A DNA stretch of 63,966 nucleotides from JAFARZ01 sp035651595 (GTDB lineage Bacteria; Actinomycetota; Actinomycetes; Streptosporangiales; Streptosporangiaceae). Location of the stretch: the NCBI GenBank assembly GCA_035651595.1, contig DASRFJ010000153.1, forward strand, positions 1 to 63,966, read 5' to 3'. Within the stretch, counting starts at the first letter, position 1, and each line of letters opens with the position of its first letter. Under the pieces are notes generated by a model, which did no database searches, was not told the origin of the DNA, and saw only the letters and a list, made by a program, of their open reading frames with translations. A program made the translations under genes and the position numbers. This document shows, piece by piece, positions 15,643-24,433 of this stretch.

Positions 15643-16511
15643 CGCGGTCCTGCCTCGACTCGGCTGAACATCGGCTTGGCGCGTTCCAGTTCGGTGGTCC
15701 AGCGGCATTCCTGCCACCAGGTCGCGCCGGCCTCGGCGAGCGGCCCGGTCCGGTCGGCGGCATCCCGCGGCGTGCTGCTGCCGCAGACGGACAGGTCGAA
15801 CGGATCGCCGGCCTTGCCGTTCTCGGCTCGCTGCTCGGCGAGGAACTCGTTCACCTCGCGCACGAAGGCAGGATCCGGCTCCGGCGGCGGGCGGTTCCCC
15901 TCGGGGTCGAGGCCCTGTTCCTTCCGGATCGGCACCGCGCCGTCCCAGCGCGCGGCGCGGCGCATCGGGCGCTTGGCCGGCCAGTTGCCGCCCACCCAGA
16001 TCGGCACCCGCGGGCGCTGCACGGGCACCGGGGCGAAAGCCACGCCGTCCACGACCACATGCTGCCCGTGGAAATTGACGGGCTCGCCAGACCACAGCTC
16101 GTTCAGCGCGAAGAGTCCTTCATCGAGCTTCGCGGCGAGGGCTACCGGGTCGGTCGTCTCGCCGAACGTGCCGTATTCGTCCTCGAACGGGGCGCCGAGG
16201 CCGACCCCGAGTATCATCCGGCCGCCGGTCAGCCGGTCGAGCGTGGTGATCTCCCTGGCCAGCTTGGACACGCGGCGGCGGGCCACCGGGGTGATCATCG
16301 TGCCGAGCCGGATGCGGCTGGTGGCGAGCGCCGCCGCGGTGAGCAGCACCCAAGGATCGGCTATCTCCCGGCGCAAATCCTTGTGATGGACGACGTGATC
16401 CCAGACGAACAGGCCATCCCAGCCGGCCTCCTCGGCCAGCCGGGCCAGGTCCGCGACCAGCCGCGGGTCGGCGAAATCGCCGAAGTTCGGGATGTTGACG
16501 GCGAAGCGCAT
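15639..16511 (-). CDS. LLM-class flavin-dependent oxidoreductase
   Basis: 290 residues, a luciferase-like monooxygenase fold. MRFAVNIPNFGDFADPRLVADLARLAEEAGWDGLFVWDH is the standard N-terminus, followed by RIRLGTMITPVARRRVSKLAREITTLDRLTGGRMILGVG. F420 or FMN dependent; actinobacterial members are often F420-dependent. The start overlaps the padR stop by one base (TAATG) and its stop overlaps the epimerase start by ATGA. All three genes should be made together. Confidence 0.93.
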   Translation of the reverse strand: MRFAVNIPNFGDFADPRLVADLARLAEEAGWDGLFVWDHVVHHKDLRREIADPWVLLTAAALATSRIRLGTMITPVARRRVSKLAREITTLDRLTGGRMILGVGLGAPFEDEYGTFGETTDPVALAAKLDEGLFALNELWSGEPVNFHGQHVVVDGVAFAPVPVQRPRVPIWVGGNWPAKRPMRRAARWDGAVPIRKEQGLDPEGNRPPPEPDPAFVREVNEFLAEQRAENGKAGDPFDLSVCGSSTPRDAADRTGPLAEAGATWWQECRWTTELERAKPMFSRVEAGPR

Positions 16512-17119
16512 TAGCCCATGCTGTCACCTGGCGCCTCCTGCGCGTTCGCGAGGGCGGTCAGCTCCGCCTCGCTCCAGCGCAGACGGCCCGCCTTGAGGTC
16601 GGCGGCGGTGCTCTGCACCCAGTCCAGCTCGGCGGCGATGACCGCGCGCAGGTACTCCGTGTCCAGCATGGTGATGCGGGGCAGCTGAGGCTCGGCGCCG
16701 AGGCTGGCGTCGATCTCCGCCAGCGAGGCTGCCAGGCGGTTCGCCCGCTGGTCGAGCAGGAAGGCCAGCTCGGCCGGGGACAGCATCATCACGAACGACA
16801 GCGCGGCCGGGAACTGCGGGAACTCGGTGACCGGCGCGGAGATCATCTCGGCCAGCCAGCGTCCGGCGACCTCGCGGCCGGCGTCGGTGATCTCGTACAC
16901 GGTGCGCTCCGGGTAGCGCTGGTCGCGCTCGGTCTGGCTGACCGCGACCAGCCCGCCGGCCTGGAGCCGCTCGATGGTCCGGTACAGGCTGGCCGGCTGG
17001 CCGACGTTGACCACGTCGTCCTTGCCCCACTGCTTGATCAGCCGGCGGATCCCGTAGGGATGCAGGGGCTGGTAGCTGAGCAGGGACAGGACGGTCAGCG
17101 CCAGCGGTGAACTCTTCAT
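16511..17119 (-). CDS. PadR-family transcriptional regulator
   Basis: 202 residues. PadR winged helix at about 5-85 (ALTVLSLLSYQPLHPYGIRRLIKQWG, SLYRTIERLQAGGLVAVSQTER, RTVYEITDAGREVAGRWL) plus the C-terminal helical dimerisation domain. First gene of the padR-LLM-epimerase operon, with an apparently leaderless transcript. It faces the beta-rich protein gene at 17224 across overlapping divergent promoters, and may repress both directions. Confidence 0.92.
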   Translation of the reverse strand: MKSSPLALTVLSLLSYQPLHPYGIRRLIKQWGKDDVVNVGQPASLYRTIERLQAGGLVAVSQTERDQRYPERTVYEITDAGREVAGRWLAEMISAPVTEFPQFPAALSFVMMLSPAELAFLLDQRANRLAASLAEIDASLGAEPQLPRITMLDTEYLRAVIAAELDWVQSTAADLKAGRLRWSEAELTALANAQEAPGDSMG

Positions 17120-17126
17120 GCTCTAG

Positions 17127-17177
17127 ATACTAGTGCATCCGGACTGCTTGACAAGCAACTAGTTTCAATGCAACTAT
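17127..17177. promoter_or_regulatory. overlapping divergent promoters with ACTAGT repeats
   Basis: Minus strand: TTGTCA (17149-17154), a 16-base spacer and TAGTAT (17127-17132), 7 bases before the padR ATG, so the mRNA is probably leaderless. Plus strand: TTGACA (17148-17153), an 18-base spacer and AACTAT (17172-17177). The -35 hexamers overlap. ACTAGT occurs at the minus -10 and again in the shared spacer (CAACTAGTTTC), a plausible PadR operator pair. Confidence 0.6.
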
Positions 17178-17223
17178 TGGCGACGTAAGCAGATGGCACT
17201 CCTCCCGAAGGGAATCACCCGAG

Positions 17224-17667
17224 ATGAATACGACTCTTGGCGCTGGCGAGCTCATCCACGTCGACCACGGCACCGCGAAGCGGCTGGGCGACTGGACCAC
17301 GGCGGACCGCGTGCACGTCCGAGCCCGCACCGGCAGCGTCATGCTCGACCTGCGTTCGGCCGGGCTGCCGGACGAGATCGAAGTCCACGTCGAGCTTGAC
17401 CGCGCCACGCTCAAGCTGCTGGTGCCGGACGACGCCGTCGTCGACCAGTGGGGGCTGAGCTGGAGCGGTCGCGGCAAGGTGAAGGACGCCGCGGGCGGCG
17501 AGGGCGGCCGGCGTATCCGGCTGACCGGGGCCGCGCACAACAGCGAGTTCCGGATCAACCGCGGCGGCGTGGCGACGCTGTTCGCCATGTGCACCCGGGA
17601 GGGCTTCGCCGAGCTACGCCGGGCGCACAAGGAAAGCACTTACCCGTCCATCGTGGACGCCCGGTAG
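17224..17667 (+). CDS. beta-rich protein of unknown function, divergent from padR
   Basis: 147 residues, GAAGGGA Shine-Dalgarno. It reads as repeated beta strands (DRVHVRARTGSVMLDLRSAGLPDEIEVHVELDRATLKLLVPDDAVVDQW), recalling the LiaF/cell-wall-response C-terminal fold or bactofilin-like strands. No signal peptide or membrane segment. Its position across from padR suggests co-regulation. Family assignment is tentative. Confidence 0.7.
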   Translation: MNTTLGAGELIHVDHGTAKRLGDWTTADRVHVRARTGSVMLDLRSAGLPDEIEVHVELDRATLKLLVPDDAVVDQWGLSWSGRGKVKDAAGGEGGRRIRLTGAAHNSEFRINRGGVATLFAMCTREGFAELRRAHKESTYPSIVDAR

Positions 17668-17691
17668 GGCGAGCCGTGGCAAACTACCCAG

Positions 17692-18351
17692 GTGGCCGCA
17701 TTGAACTTGCCCGGATTGCCGTTCGCGCTCTCGCCTGAGGGCAATCCGCCGCCGGGGTGCCGGGTGCTCAACGGCGCGCTCATCCTGAGCGCGGCGGCGA
17801 ACACCGACATGTTTGTCGATCCAGCGCATGACGCCACCCTCGGCCCGGGTCCGGACAGCGACCCCGTCGGCACCGCCGACTCCGCTAGCACCGAGTTGCC
17901 GGACGCGGGCCGGCTGGTGGGCCTGCCCCCGGCCGGCGACTTCACGCTGGCGGCCAAGGTCACGGTCGCGTTCGCGAGCACGTTCGACGCGGGCGTGCTG
18001 CTGCTCTATGCGGCCGACCGGCGCTGGGCGAAGCTGTGCTTCGAATACTCCCCGCAGAACACGCCGATGGCGGTCACCGTGGTGACCAGGGAGACGTCCG
18101 ACGACTCCAACTCGTTCGAGGTCACCGGGAACACCCTGTGGCTGCGGGTCACCAGGACCGGCGCCGCCTGGGCGTTCCACGCGTCCACCGACGGCGAGTG
18201 GTGGCGCATGATCCGCTACTTCACGCTCGGCGCCGAGCTGGTCCGGGTCGGGTTTCTCGCCCAGTCCCCCACCGGCAAGGGCTGCGACGTGACCTTCGAG
18301 GACATCACGTTCCGCCCCGGGGCCCCAGAAAACCTCCGCAACGGCTCCTAG
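17692..18351 (+). CDS. DUF1349 domain protein
   Basis: 219 residues. The segment FTLAAKVTVAFASTFDAGVLLLYAADRRWAKLCFEYSPQNTPMAVTVVTRETSDDSNSF, then WLRVTRTGAAWAFHASTDGEWWRMIRYF, is the concanavalin-like DUF1349 fold. No signal peptide, so probably cytosolic. GTG 17692 has no Shine-Dalgarno; CAAACTAC seven bases upstream could be a -10 of a leaderless transcript. Only 13 bases separate its 3' end from the convergent nudC. Confidence 0.85.
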   Translation: MAALNLPGLPFALSPEGNPPPGCRVLNGALILSAAANTDMFVDPAHDATLGPGPDSDPVGTADSASTELPDAGRLVGLPPAGDFTLAAKVTVAFASTFDAGVLLLYAADRRWAKLCFEYSPQNTPMAVTVVTRETSDDSNSFEVTGNTLWLRVTRTGAAWAFHASTDGEWWRMIRYFTLGAELVRVGFLAQSPTGKGCDVTFEDITFRPGAPENLRNGS

Positions 18352-18364
18352 CGGCGGCGGCGTC

Positions 18365-19315
18365 TCAGGTGAGAGGCGGGCCTGACGCGTAGGCGGGGAG
18401 TTCGGCGCCGTACCAGGACTCGATGATGCGCCGGGCGATCGAGACCGGGGGCGCGATCGCCATCTCGCGCGCCTCTAGCCGGGCGAGCAGTTCCTCGCGG
18501 CTGAACCAGATCGCTTCGGTCAGCTCGTGCTCATCGACCCTGATGTGCTGGCCGGCCGGGGCGTCGGCCCGGAAGCCGAGCATCAGGCTGCGCGGCATCG
18601 GCCACGGCTGGCTGCCCAGGTAGGTGACGTTCTGCACGGTGATGCCGGTCTCTTCGTGCACCTCGCGGATGACAGCGTGTTCGGCGTCCTCGCCGGGATC
18701 GACGAACCCGGCCAGGATGGAGAAACGCCGCTGCGGCCAGGCGGCGTTCCGGCCCAGCAGGCAGCGGTCCTCGGGGTCGGTGACCAGCATGATCACCGCG
18801 GGGTCGGTGCGCGGGAAATGCTCGGTACCGTCCACGGGGCACCGCGTGCTGTGCCCGCCAAGCTCGACGAACGTCTCTGCCCCGCAGCGCGGGCAGTGCG
18901 TGTGCGTCGTGTGCCAGTTGTCCAGCGCGACCGCGTGGGTGAGCAGGCCGGCGTCACGGTCGCTGAGCATCGCGCCCACACTTCGCAGCGAGGCCGCGCG
19001 CACGCCGTCCGGCCCGGCTTCCCGGCCGGCCCGCAACGTGTCGTGGACCGCGAAGTACACGACGCCGTCAGAGTCCTGGCCGAGCAGGTAGCGCGCGGCG
19101 TCCGGCGACACGTCGGCCGGGGAGTCCAGCACGAGTGTGGCGTCCTCGTCGTCGCCGAACCGGACCGACGCCCGGCCGTCGTCGACGGTGAGCACGCGAG
19201 TGCGCGGGTCGGCCCAGGCCTTCTCCAGCCAGGCCTCGTCCGAGCGCCGCTCGGTCAGCCGGTCGAGCGTCCCGCGGGCGAGCGCGAGCCGCCCCAAACC
19301 ATGTCGGCCGGTCAC
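18365..19315 (-). CDS. nudC: NAD(+) diphosphatase / NADH pyrophosphatase (NudC-type Nudix)
   Basis: 316 residues. A zinc-ribbon HCPRCG...RCPVDG is followed by the Nudix box GFVDPGEDAEHAVIREVHEETGI and the NudC-specific SQPWPMPRSLM loop. It hydrolyses NAD(H) to NMN(H) and AMP and may also decap NAD-RNA. GTG 19315 overlaps the M20 peptidase stop (GTGA). The frame continues upstream, but that part is antisense to nothing conserved and lies inside the peptidase gene. Confidence 0.92.
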   Translation of the reverse strand: MTGRHGLGRLALARGTLDRLTERRSDEAWLEKAWADPRTRVLTVDDGRASVRFGDDEDATLVLDSPADVSPDAARYLLGQDSDGVVYFAVHDTLRAGREAGPDGVRAASLRSVGAMLSDRDAGLLTHAVALDNWHTTHTHCPRCGAETFVELGGHSTRCPVDGTEHFPRTDPAVIMLVTDPEDRCLLGRNAAWPQRRFSILAGFVDPGEDAEHAVIREVHEETGITVQNVTYLGSQPWPMPRSLMLGFRADAPAGQHIRVDEHELTEAIWFSREELLARLEAREMAIAPPVSIARRIIESWYGAELPAYASGPPLT

Positions 19316-20697
19316 TTGGACGCGCTCGCGGCCAGCTCTTCCCACAGGTACGCGGACGCCTCGGCACCGCGCAGCAGCAAGGACATGTCGATGCTCTCGT
19401 TCGGCGCGTGGATCTGGTCGGAATCCAGGCCGACCGCGATGAATACCAGCGGGGCGCCGAGGATCTCGGCCAGGTCGGCCTCCGGGCCGCTGCCGCCCTC
19501 CTTGGTAAACAGCACCTGCTTGCCGAACGCCCGCTCCATGGCGCGGCGGCCGGCCAGCACCGCCGGGGAGTCGATCGGCGAGCGGCACGGCCGGGTCCCG
19601 GATCCCAGCTCCACCTTCGCATCGAGTCCGGGCGGGGTGTGCGCGTGCACGTAGGCCCGGAACGCCTCCGCGACCTCTTTCGGGTCCTGGTCGGCGACCA
19701 GCCGGAACGTGACCTTGGCGTGCGCTCGTTTCGGGATGATCGTTTTCGGGCCGGGACCGGTGTGCCCGCCCCACATCCCGTTGATCTCCGCGGTCGGCCT
19801 CGCCCAGATCCGCTCCAGCGTGCTGAACCCCTGCTCACCGTAGGCGGCGCCGCTGCCGCCTGCCTCTTCCAGCCACTGCTTCTCGTCGAACGGCAGCCTG
19901 GCCAGCAGGTCGCGCTCCTCGTCGCTCAGTGCGACCACCTTGTCGTAGAAGCCCGGGATGGTGACCCGGCCCCCCGCGTCGTGCAGCCCGGCGAGCAAGC
20001 TGGCCATCGCGTGCAGCGGGTTCGGCACGCCGCCGCCGAACGAGCCCGAGTGCAGGTCACGGCTCGGGCCGCTCAGCGTGACCTCGGTCTCGGCGAGGCC
20101 GCGCATGCTGGTGCACATGGACGGGACATCGGCGGCCCACATCGTGGTGTCGCTGATCACGATCACGTCGCACGCGAGCCGCTCGCGTTCCCGCCGCAGC
20201 AGGTCGGCGAAGTGCGGCGAGCCGGACTCCTCCTCGCCCTCCACCAGCAGCTTGATGGTGACCGGCGGCGCGCTCTGGCCCGCGGCGGCCAGGCCGGCCC
20301 GGATGCCGAGGCAATGGAACAGCACCTGGCCCTTGTCGTCCGAGGCGCCGCGCGCCAGCAGCCGGCCGTCACGCTCGATGGGCTGGAACGGAGCGAGGAT
20401 CCACTCCTCCAGCGGCTCGACCGGCTGGACATCGTGGTGGCCGTACACCAGCACCACCGGGGCTTCGGGATCCGCGGCCGGCCACTCGGCGTAGACGGCA
20501 GGCAGGCCCTGGCCCGTCTCCCAGATCTCGGCGACGGGAAAGCCGGTTGCCTGAAGGTGGGCCACCAGCCATTCGGCGGACCGCCGGACGTCGGGGTGCC
20601 GGCTGGGGTCGGCGGAGATGGAAGGGATCGTCAGCCATTCCTTCAGCGCCGCGAAGAATTCTGGCGCGTTCGACTCAACATAACCGCGGATGTCCAT
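19312..20697 (-). CDS. M20-family dipeptidase
   Basis: 461 residues. Metal and catalytic signatures are VYGHHDVQPVEP (first His and Asp), GASDDKGQ (bridging Asp) and LVEGEEESGSP (Glu pair), with a large lid domain from about 200 and a late His in IHAPNES. It cleaves dipeptides or N-acyl substrates with two zinc ions in the cytosol. Coupled by GTGA overlap to nudC. The family includes PepV/carnosinase-like enzymes; exact specificity unknown. Confidence 0.92.
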   Translation of the reverse strand: MDIRGYVESNAPEFFAALKEWLTIPSISADPSRHPDVRRSAEWLVAHLQATGFPVAEIWETGQGLPAVYAEWPAADPEAPVVLVYGHHDVQPVEPLEEWILAPFQPIERDGRLLARGASDDKGQVLFHCLGIRAGLAAAGQSAPPVTIKLLVEGEEESGSPHFADLLRRERERLACDVIVISDTTMWAADVPSMCTSMRGLAETEVTLSGPSRDLHSGSFGGGVPNPLHAMASLLAGLHDAGGRVTIPGFYDKVVALSDEERDLLARLPFDEKQWLEEAGGSGAAYGEQGFSTLERIWARPTAEINGMWGGHTGPGPKTIIPKRAHAKVTFRLVADQDPKEVAEAFRAYVHAHTPPGLDAKVELGSGTRPCRSPIDSPAVLAGRRAMERAFGKQVLFTKEGGSGPEADLAEILGAPLVFIAVGLDSDQIHAPNESIDMSLLLRGAEASAYLWEELAASASK

Positions 20698-20722
20698 GTA
20701 CAGAACCGTACCTGTTCACGGC

Positions 20723-21211
20723 CTACCCGACCCTGGCCGGACGGTGCGGGATCCACCGGGAGACCGTGTGCACATATGCCTCGTAGGACTCGCCGAACCG
20801 GCGGCGTAGCCTCGGCTCCTCATAGCCGACGATGAACAGGTGACAGGCGATCACGAGCCCGATCGCGTACAGCAGCAAGGCGAGCGAGCCGAACAGCCAA
20901 GCCTCGCCGGCCACGATGAGGAACGCGGAGATGTAGATCGGATTGCGGACCCATCGGTACGGCCCGGCGGCGACCACCTGGCGCGGCGCGTCCCACAATC
21001 CCGGCGTGCCGCGGCCGGTGGTCGCGAACTCCCACACGCACCAGAAGTACAGCGCGACGCCGGTGACGATTACGGGCAGCGCGTACCACGCGACCGGCGC
21101 CGGGAGGGAGCCATTGCGGCTCAGGATCACCCAAGGGACGTAGATCCCGCCCGCACCGGGGACGACGATGGTGAAAACTATGTTGCGTAGCGCGAGGCTC
21201 ATGCCCGACAT
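20723..21211 (-). CDS. isoprenylcysteine carboxylmethyltransferase-like membrane methyltransferase
   Basis: 162 residues from ATG 21211, chosen for GGAGG five bases upstream; TTG 21232 would add seven residues. Four to five membrane segments. The C-terminal ICMT/PEMT signature is visible as GPYRWVRNPIYISAFLIVAGEAWLFGS and then EEPRLRRRFGESYEAYVHTVSRWIP. Probably methylates a lipid or small amine/thiol at the membrane. A GGTAGC-AAC-GCTACC dyad lies 14 bases upstream. Confidence 0.88.
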   Translation of the reverse strand: MSGMSLALRNIVFTIVVPGAGGIYVPWVILSRNGSLPAPVAWYALPVIVTGVALYFWCVWEFATTGRGTPGLWDAPRQVVAAGPYRWVRNPIYISAFLIVAGEAWLFGSLALLLYAIGLVIACHLFIVGYEEPRLRRRFGESYEAYVHTVSRWIPHRPARVG

Positions 21212-21224
21212 CGCGACCTCCATT

Positions 21225-21239
21225 GGTAGCAACGCTACC
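21225..21239. promoter_or_regulatory. dyad upstream of ICMT-like gene
   Basis: GGTAGCAACGCTACC, a perfect 6-bp dyad with a 3-base centre, immediately upstream of the start. Candidate operator; regulator unknown. Confidence 0.4.
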
Positions 21240-21256
21240 TATGGCGGTCAAAATGG

Positions 21257-24200
21257 CTACTCGGGGGTGCCGGATTCGGTCCAGCGGCGGAAGACGGCCA
21301 CCTTTTCGGCGGGCCAGGCGCCGTCGCAGGGCATCGTGCCGTTATCGATTCGCTCCAGGATGCCGGCCGCGTTCGCCGTGACGTCCGCGTAGGACCACAG
21401 GTCGAAGGCGAAGCTCATCGACTTGCGGTCCTTGTCGCGGAACAGCAGCTTGATGTGCCGGGCGAAGCTGACCGGCTCGTCCGGCGCCGGAAGCGAGGGC
21501 TCGGCGGCCGCCGCTGCGCCAACGGAGGCCGGCGCAGATGGCGGTCCGGCGGCGCCCCAGTCCCAGGCCGGGACTTCGGCGTCCGCGGGGGCGGCGGCGT
21601 CCCACGTGACGTACCCGGCGAACGCGGACCGGAACTCGGGATCGGACGGCAGCTTCACCTCGTCGGCGCAGCGCAGCCACAGGCTGATCCACTGCGCGCG
21701 TTCGGCCTCGGACAGGTCCGGCCGACCGGGCGCGACCGCGGCCGCCGCCGCGACCCGCGGACCGCCGAACGCCTGCGCCATCCGGCCCGCCGCGGCACGC
21801 ACGGCACCGGGTGGTGCCGCCGCGAAGCGCGCGGCGAGCAGCGCATCGGACGGCAGCCGCTGCTCGTAGAACAATCGCGCCAGCGCGTTCAGGGCGGGCA
21901 ATCCCCCGGCCCACTCGAACAGGGTGGGCCGCGCGCTGGGCTCGGGGTCGGCGAACTCCACGTACCAGTGCATGCCGCTGCAGAACGGCTTGTTCTGCGA
22001 GTGGCCGCACCGGCAGAGCGCGTAGTGCTCCCGGGAACTGCCCTGCGCGCGTTCGACATCCTTTCCGTCCGCGTCGGTGAGCGGCAGCCCGCCGGTGATC
22101 CGGTACGGGCCGTCCTTGCTCACCTCGACGGCCGGCTCGCGGGTGTCGTGGTAGTCCGCGGTGGCGCGCCCCTCTACCCCGTCGATCGCGAAGCTGAGCG
22201 CGCCGGACGGGCAGGCCCGGACCGCGGCGATGACCTCGTCAACCCGTCCCGCCGCGGCGCTGACGAACGGCTCCTCGCCGGAGTGAAACACCCGGGACAG
22301 CCGGTCGGTGCAGTAGCCGGAGTGCTGGCAGATGCCGCGGTTGTCGTAGATCGTCAGAGCCGGCGCCGGGTAGGTATCGCGCCGGTCGGGCACCCGCTTG
22401 GGGTCCTTGGCGCCGGAGAAGCCGTTGGTCGCGCAGGCGCCGTCGCAGGCCGGCTTCATCGAGGACTCACCGCAGCGGCACAGCGCGAGCTGCGGACGGC
22501 CCGGCAGGTCCTGGCCCAGCCAGTCGCGCAGGTGAGCCGCGTTGGTGACCAGATATGGGCCGTCGGTGGCGACCACGATGCCCGGCTCGATGCCTGCCTG
22601 GAGGTCGCGGAATTCCGCGAGCAGACCCGCGGCGCGCTCGGCCGGCGCCAGCCGCAGCGCCAGGTCCTGGAGCGTCGCGGTCGCTTCCTGGACCGCGGGG
22701 TCCGGGTTGGTGACCCGCTGGCGGGTAACCGCAAGCGCCAGCTCGGCCACGCGGTCCGCGGGGAAATGCGGCGCCTGCGCCGCGATCGCCCGCACGTCGG
22801 CGGCCAGCTCGGCGAGATCCGCGAACTCGACGCCGCTCAGCAACTCGGCCGCTCGGCCAAGCCGCTTGGCGTCCGCGTCGGCCGCGTCGGCCGCGGCGCC
22901 GCTGGCGGTCCAGCGGCTGACCGCACCCCACTCAGGGAAGTGCGCGGCGAGCGAGTCGGCCATCTGGCCGAACGCGGCGCTGACCTGGTCCAGGATGGCG
23001 GACACCGATGCCAGCTCCGCGGCGCTGCCGGTACGGCACCGCTCGCAGAACGTCATCGCCTCGCGCAGCCGCTCCTCCAGCAACGCCCATGCGGCAGCGC
23101 GGTGCGGCAGCAGGTAGTCGGTCTCGTAGAACAGCTCGAAGCTGGGCGACGCCGTCCTGCCGGGGTACTCCGGGCCGGCCGGCAGCGTCGGGATCAGGTC
23201 GCCGAGCGGCTTGATCACGCTGAACATCAGCGCGAGGGTAAGCTCCGCCAGCGTCTCGAGCTGGTCGTCGGTCTCCTCGGTGTGCGCGAAGTACCGCTCC
23301 AGCGCCTGGAGGAGGATCTCGTAGCCGACGTTGAACAGGTCCATGCACTGGGCGGTCAGCGCGTCGGAGACCAGCGGCACGTCCGCGTGCTCGATCGGGC
23401 GCACGTTGACGGCCATCACCGGCCGGACCGGGTCGAAGTCCGGGTTGGCCGCACGCATCGCCTGGTACTCGTCCAGGATGCTGACGAACTGGCCGAAGTG
23501 CGCGTTCTGCCACTCGCCGCGCGGCCCCTCCCCCTGCTCGAGGATCTCGTCGACGGCTCGCTGCGCGGACGCCAGATCGGTCACCGGGATCAGTTCGGGC
23601 CAGTGGAAGTTCGCCGACGTGGCCTGGGCACGCGGCGGCCCGACGAACAGCGCCGGCTCGCCGAACTTCGCCGACAGGTGCGCCAGGCCCGCCTCGATCG
23701 ACCGGTACAGGTGGCCCACGGTGGCGAAGTCCTGTAGCCGCGGCACGATGTCGCCCTCGGCCATCAGCGGCTCGGCGCGGCCGACCGCCTCGAGCCCGGC
23801 CGCGTCGGCCAGGTCCATCCCCTCCGGGCGCTCGAGGAACATGAAGTGCTGGAGCGCCTCCTCGCCGAACGGCAGCAGCGCCAGCTGCACGCCGGCCGGG
23901 TAGTGGTTCGCCTGGGCCGGCAAGTTCACCCGCGACAGATGCGGTGCGGCGCCGATCGCGGACAGGATGTTGTTGACCAGCGCCAGGTGCAGCATCTCCT
24001 GGGTGGCGACGTGGGAGATCTGCTTCCGCCAGCGGGTCACCACCGCGAGCTCCTCGGCGGTGAGCCCCTCATCGATGTTCTGTTTCAGGGAGAACGCGGC
24101 GAACAGATACTGGCACATGATGCCGTGTTCGAGCTCCGCGGCCTCGCAGAGCATGTAGATCAGCGCCTCACGGTGCTCGATGACAAACGGCGCCTCGGGC

Positions 24201-24271
24201 GCCGCCTTTCCCCCGCGGGTCGCGATGAGCTGTGCCAGCTTGCCCCGTCCGGCCGGCGCACCTTCGCTCAT
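21257..24271 (-). CDS. multidomain ferritin-like / CDGSH / ferredoxin / globin-like redox protein
   Basis: 1004 residues, GGAGGA Shine-Dalgarno. N-terminal VioB-type ferritin-like domain (about 30-230; ELEHGIMCQYLFAAFSLK and ATQEMLHLALVNNIL supply Glu/His candidates), then a helical middle. Next come a CDGSH motif near 592-610 (CRCGESSMKPACDGAC, where the usual His ligand is Cys), a divergent mono-cluster ferredoxin about 640-700 (GICQHSGYC...RACPSGAL), and a second CDGSH near 750-770 (CRCGHSQNKPFCSGMH). A truncated-haemoglobin-like segment follows (782-887; FEWAGGLPALNALARLFYEQ, DPEFRSAFAGYVTW) that lacks an obvious proximal-His helix. Last is a C-terminal domain about 936-1004 (KLLFRDKDRKSMSFAFDLWS). 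Cytosolic; no signal peptide. Role unknown, probably oxidative metabolism. Divergent from pirin. Confidence 0.88.
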   Translation of the reverse strand: MSEGAPAGRGKLAQLIATRGGKAAPEAPFVIEHREALIYMLCEAAELEHGIMCQYLFAAFSLKQNIDEGLTAEELAVVTRWRKQISHVATQEMLHLALVNNILSAIGAAPHLSRVNLPAQANHYPAGVQLALLPFGEEALQHFMFLERPEGMDLADAAGLEAVGRAEPLMAEGDIVPRLQDFATVGHLYRSIEAGLAHLSAKFGEPALFVGPPRAQATSANFHWPELIPVTDLASAQRAVDEILEQGEGPRGEWQNAHFGQFVSILDEYQAMRAANPDFDPVRPVMAVNVRPIEHADVPLVSDALTAQCMDLFNVGYEILLQALERYFAHTEETDDQLETLAELTLALMFSVIKPLGDLIPTLPAGPEYPGRTASPSFELFYETDYLLPHRAAAWALLEERLREAMTFCERCRTGSAAELASVSAILDQVSAAFGQMADSLAAHFPEWGAVSRWTASGAAADAADADAKRLGRAAELLSGVEFADLAELAADVRAIAAQAPHFPADRVAELALAVTRQRVTNPDPAVQEATATLQDLALRLAPAERAAGLLAEFRDLQAGIEPGIVVATDGPYLVTNAAHLRDWLGQDLPGRPQLALCRCGESSMKPACDGACATNGFSGAKDPKRVPDRRDTYPAPALTIYDNRGICQHSGYCTDRLSRVFHSGEEPFVSAAAGRVDEVIAAVRACPSGALSFAIDGVEGRATADYHDTREPAVEVSKDGPYRITGGLPLTDADGKDVERAQGSSREHYALCRCGHSQNKPFCSGMHWYVEFADPEPSARPTLFEWAGGLPALNALARLFYEQRLPSDALLAARFAAAPPGAVRAAAGRMAQAFGGPRVAAAAAVAPGRPDLSEAERAQWISLWLRCADEVKLPSDPEFRSAFAGYVTWDAAAPADAEVPAWDWGAAGPPSAPASVGAAAAAEPSLPAPDEPVSFARHIKLLFRDKDRKSMSFAFDLWSYADVTANAAGILERIDNGTMPCDGAWPAEKVAVFRRWTESGTPE

Positions 24272-24302
24272 GACCGGGTTCCTCCGTCCCGTATGGCCAA
24301 TG

Positions 24303-24331
24303 TAACTATGTAATCATCGCACGCGTGGCAA
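24303..24331 (-). promoter_or_regulatory. promoter of the multidomain redox gene
   Basis: Minus strand: TTGCCA (24326-24331), an exact 17-base spacer and TAGTTA (24303-24308). ATGTAA is directly repeated across the -10 (24300-24305 and 24308-24313), a possible regulator site. Confidence 0.55.
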
Positions 24332-24378
24332 GTGAGTTGGCTGGTGCGGGACGGACGGGGCCGTGCCAGCCTGAAATA

Positions 24379-24390
24379 TTGAACTTTCAA
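24379..24390. promoter_or_regulatory. TTGAACTTTCAA dyad between redox gene and pirin
   Basis: A perfect 5-bp dyad (TTGAA-CT-TTCAA) 44 bases upstream of the pirin start, in the divergent region. Fits a small winged-helix repressor site. No regulator gene lies next to it. Confidence 0.45.
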
Positions 24391-24433
24391 GCATTGTTGG
24401 CAGGGGTATCTTCGGAACAGATGGAGGTGCCCC

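Noticed and set aside
18365..19774. 470-codon reading of the NudC frame
   Set aside because: Residues before GTG 19315 lie inside the M20 peptidase gene and are not conserved-looking. The GTGA overlap is the natural start.
21455..23737. 760-codon plus-strand open frame
   Set aside because: Mirror frame of the multidomain Fe-S protein; no domain motifs.
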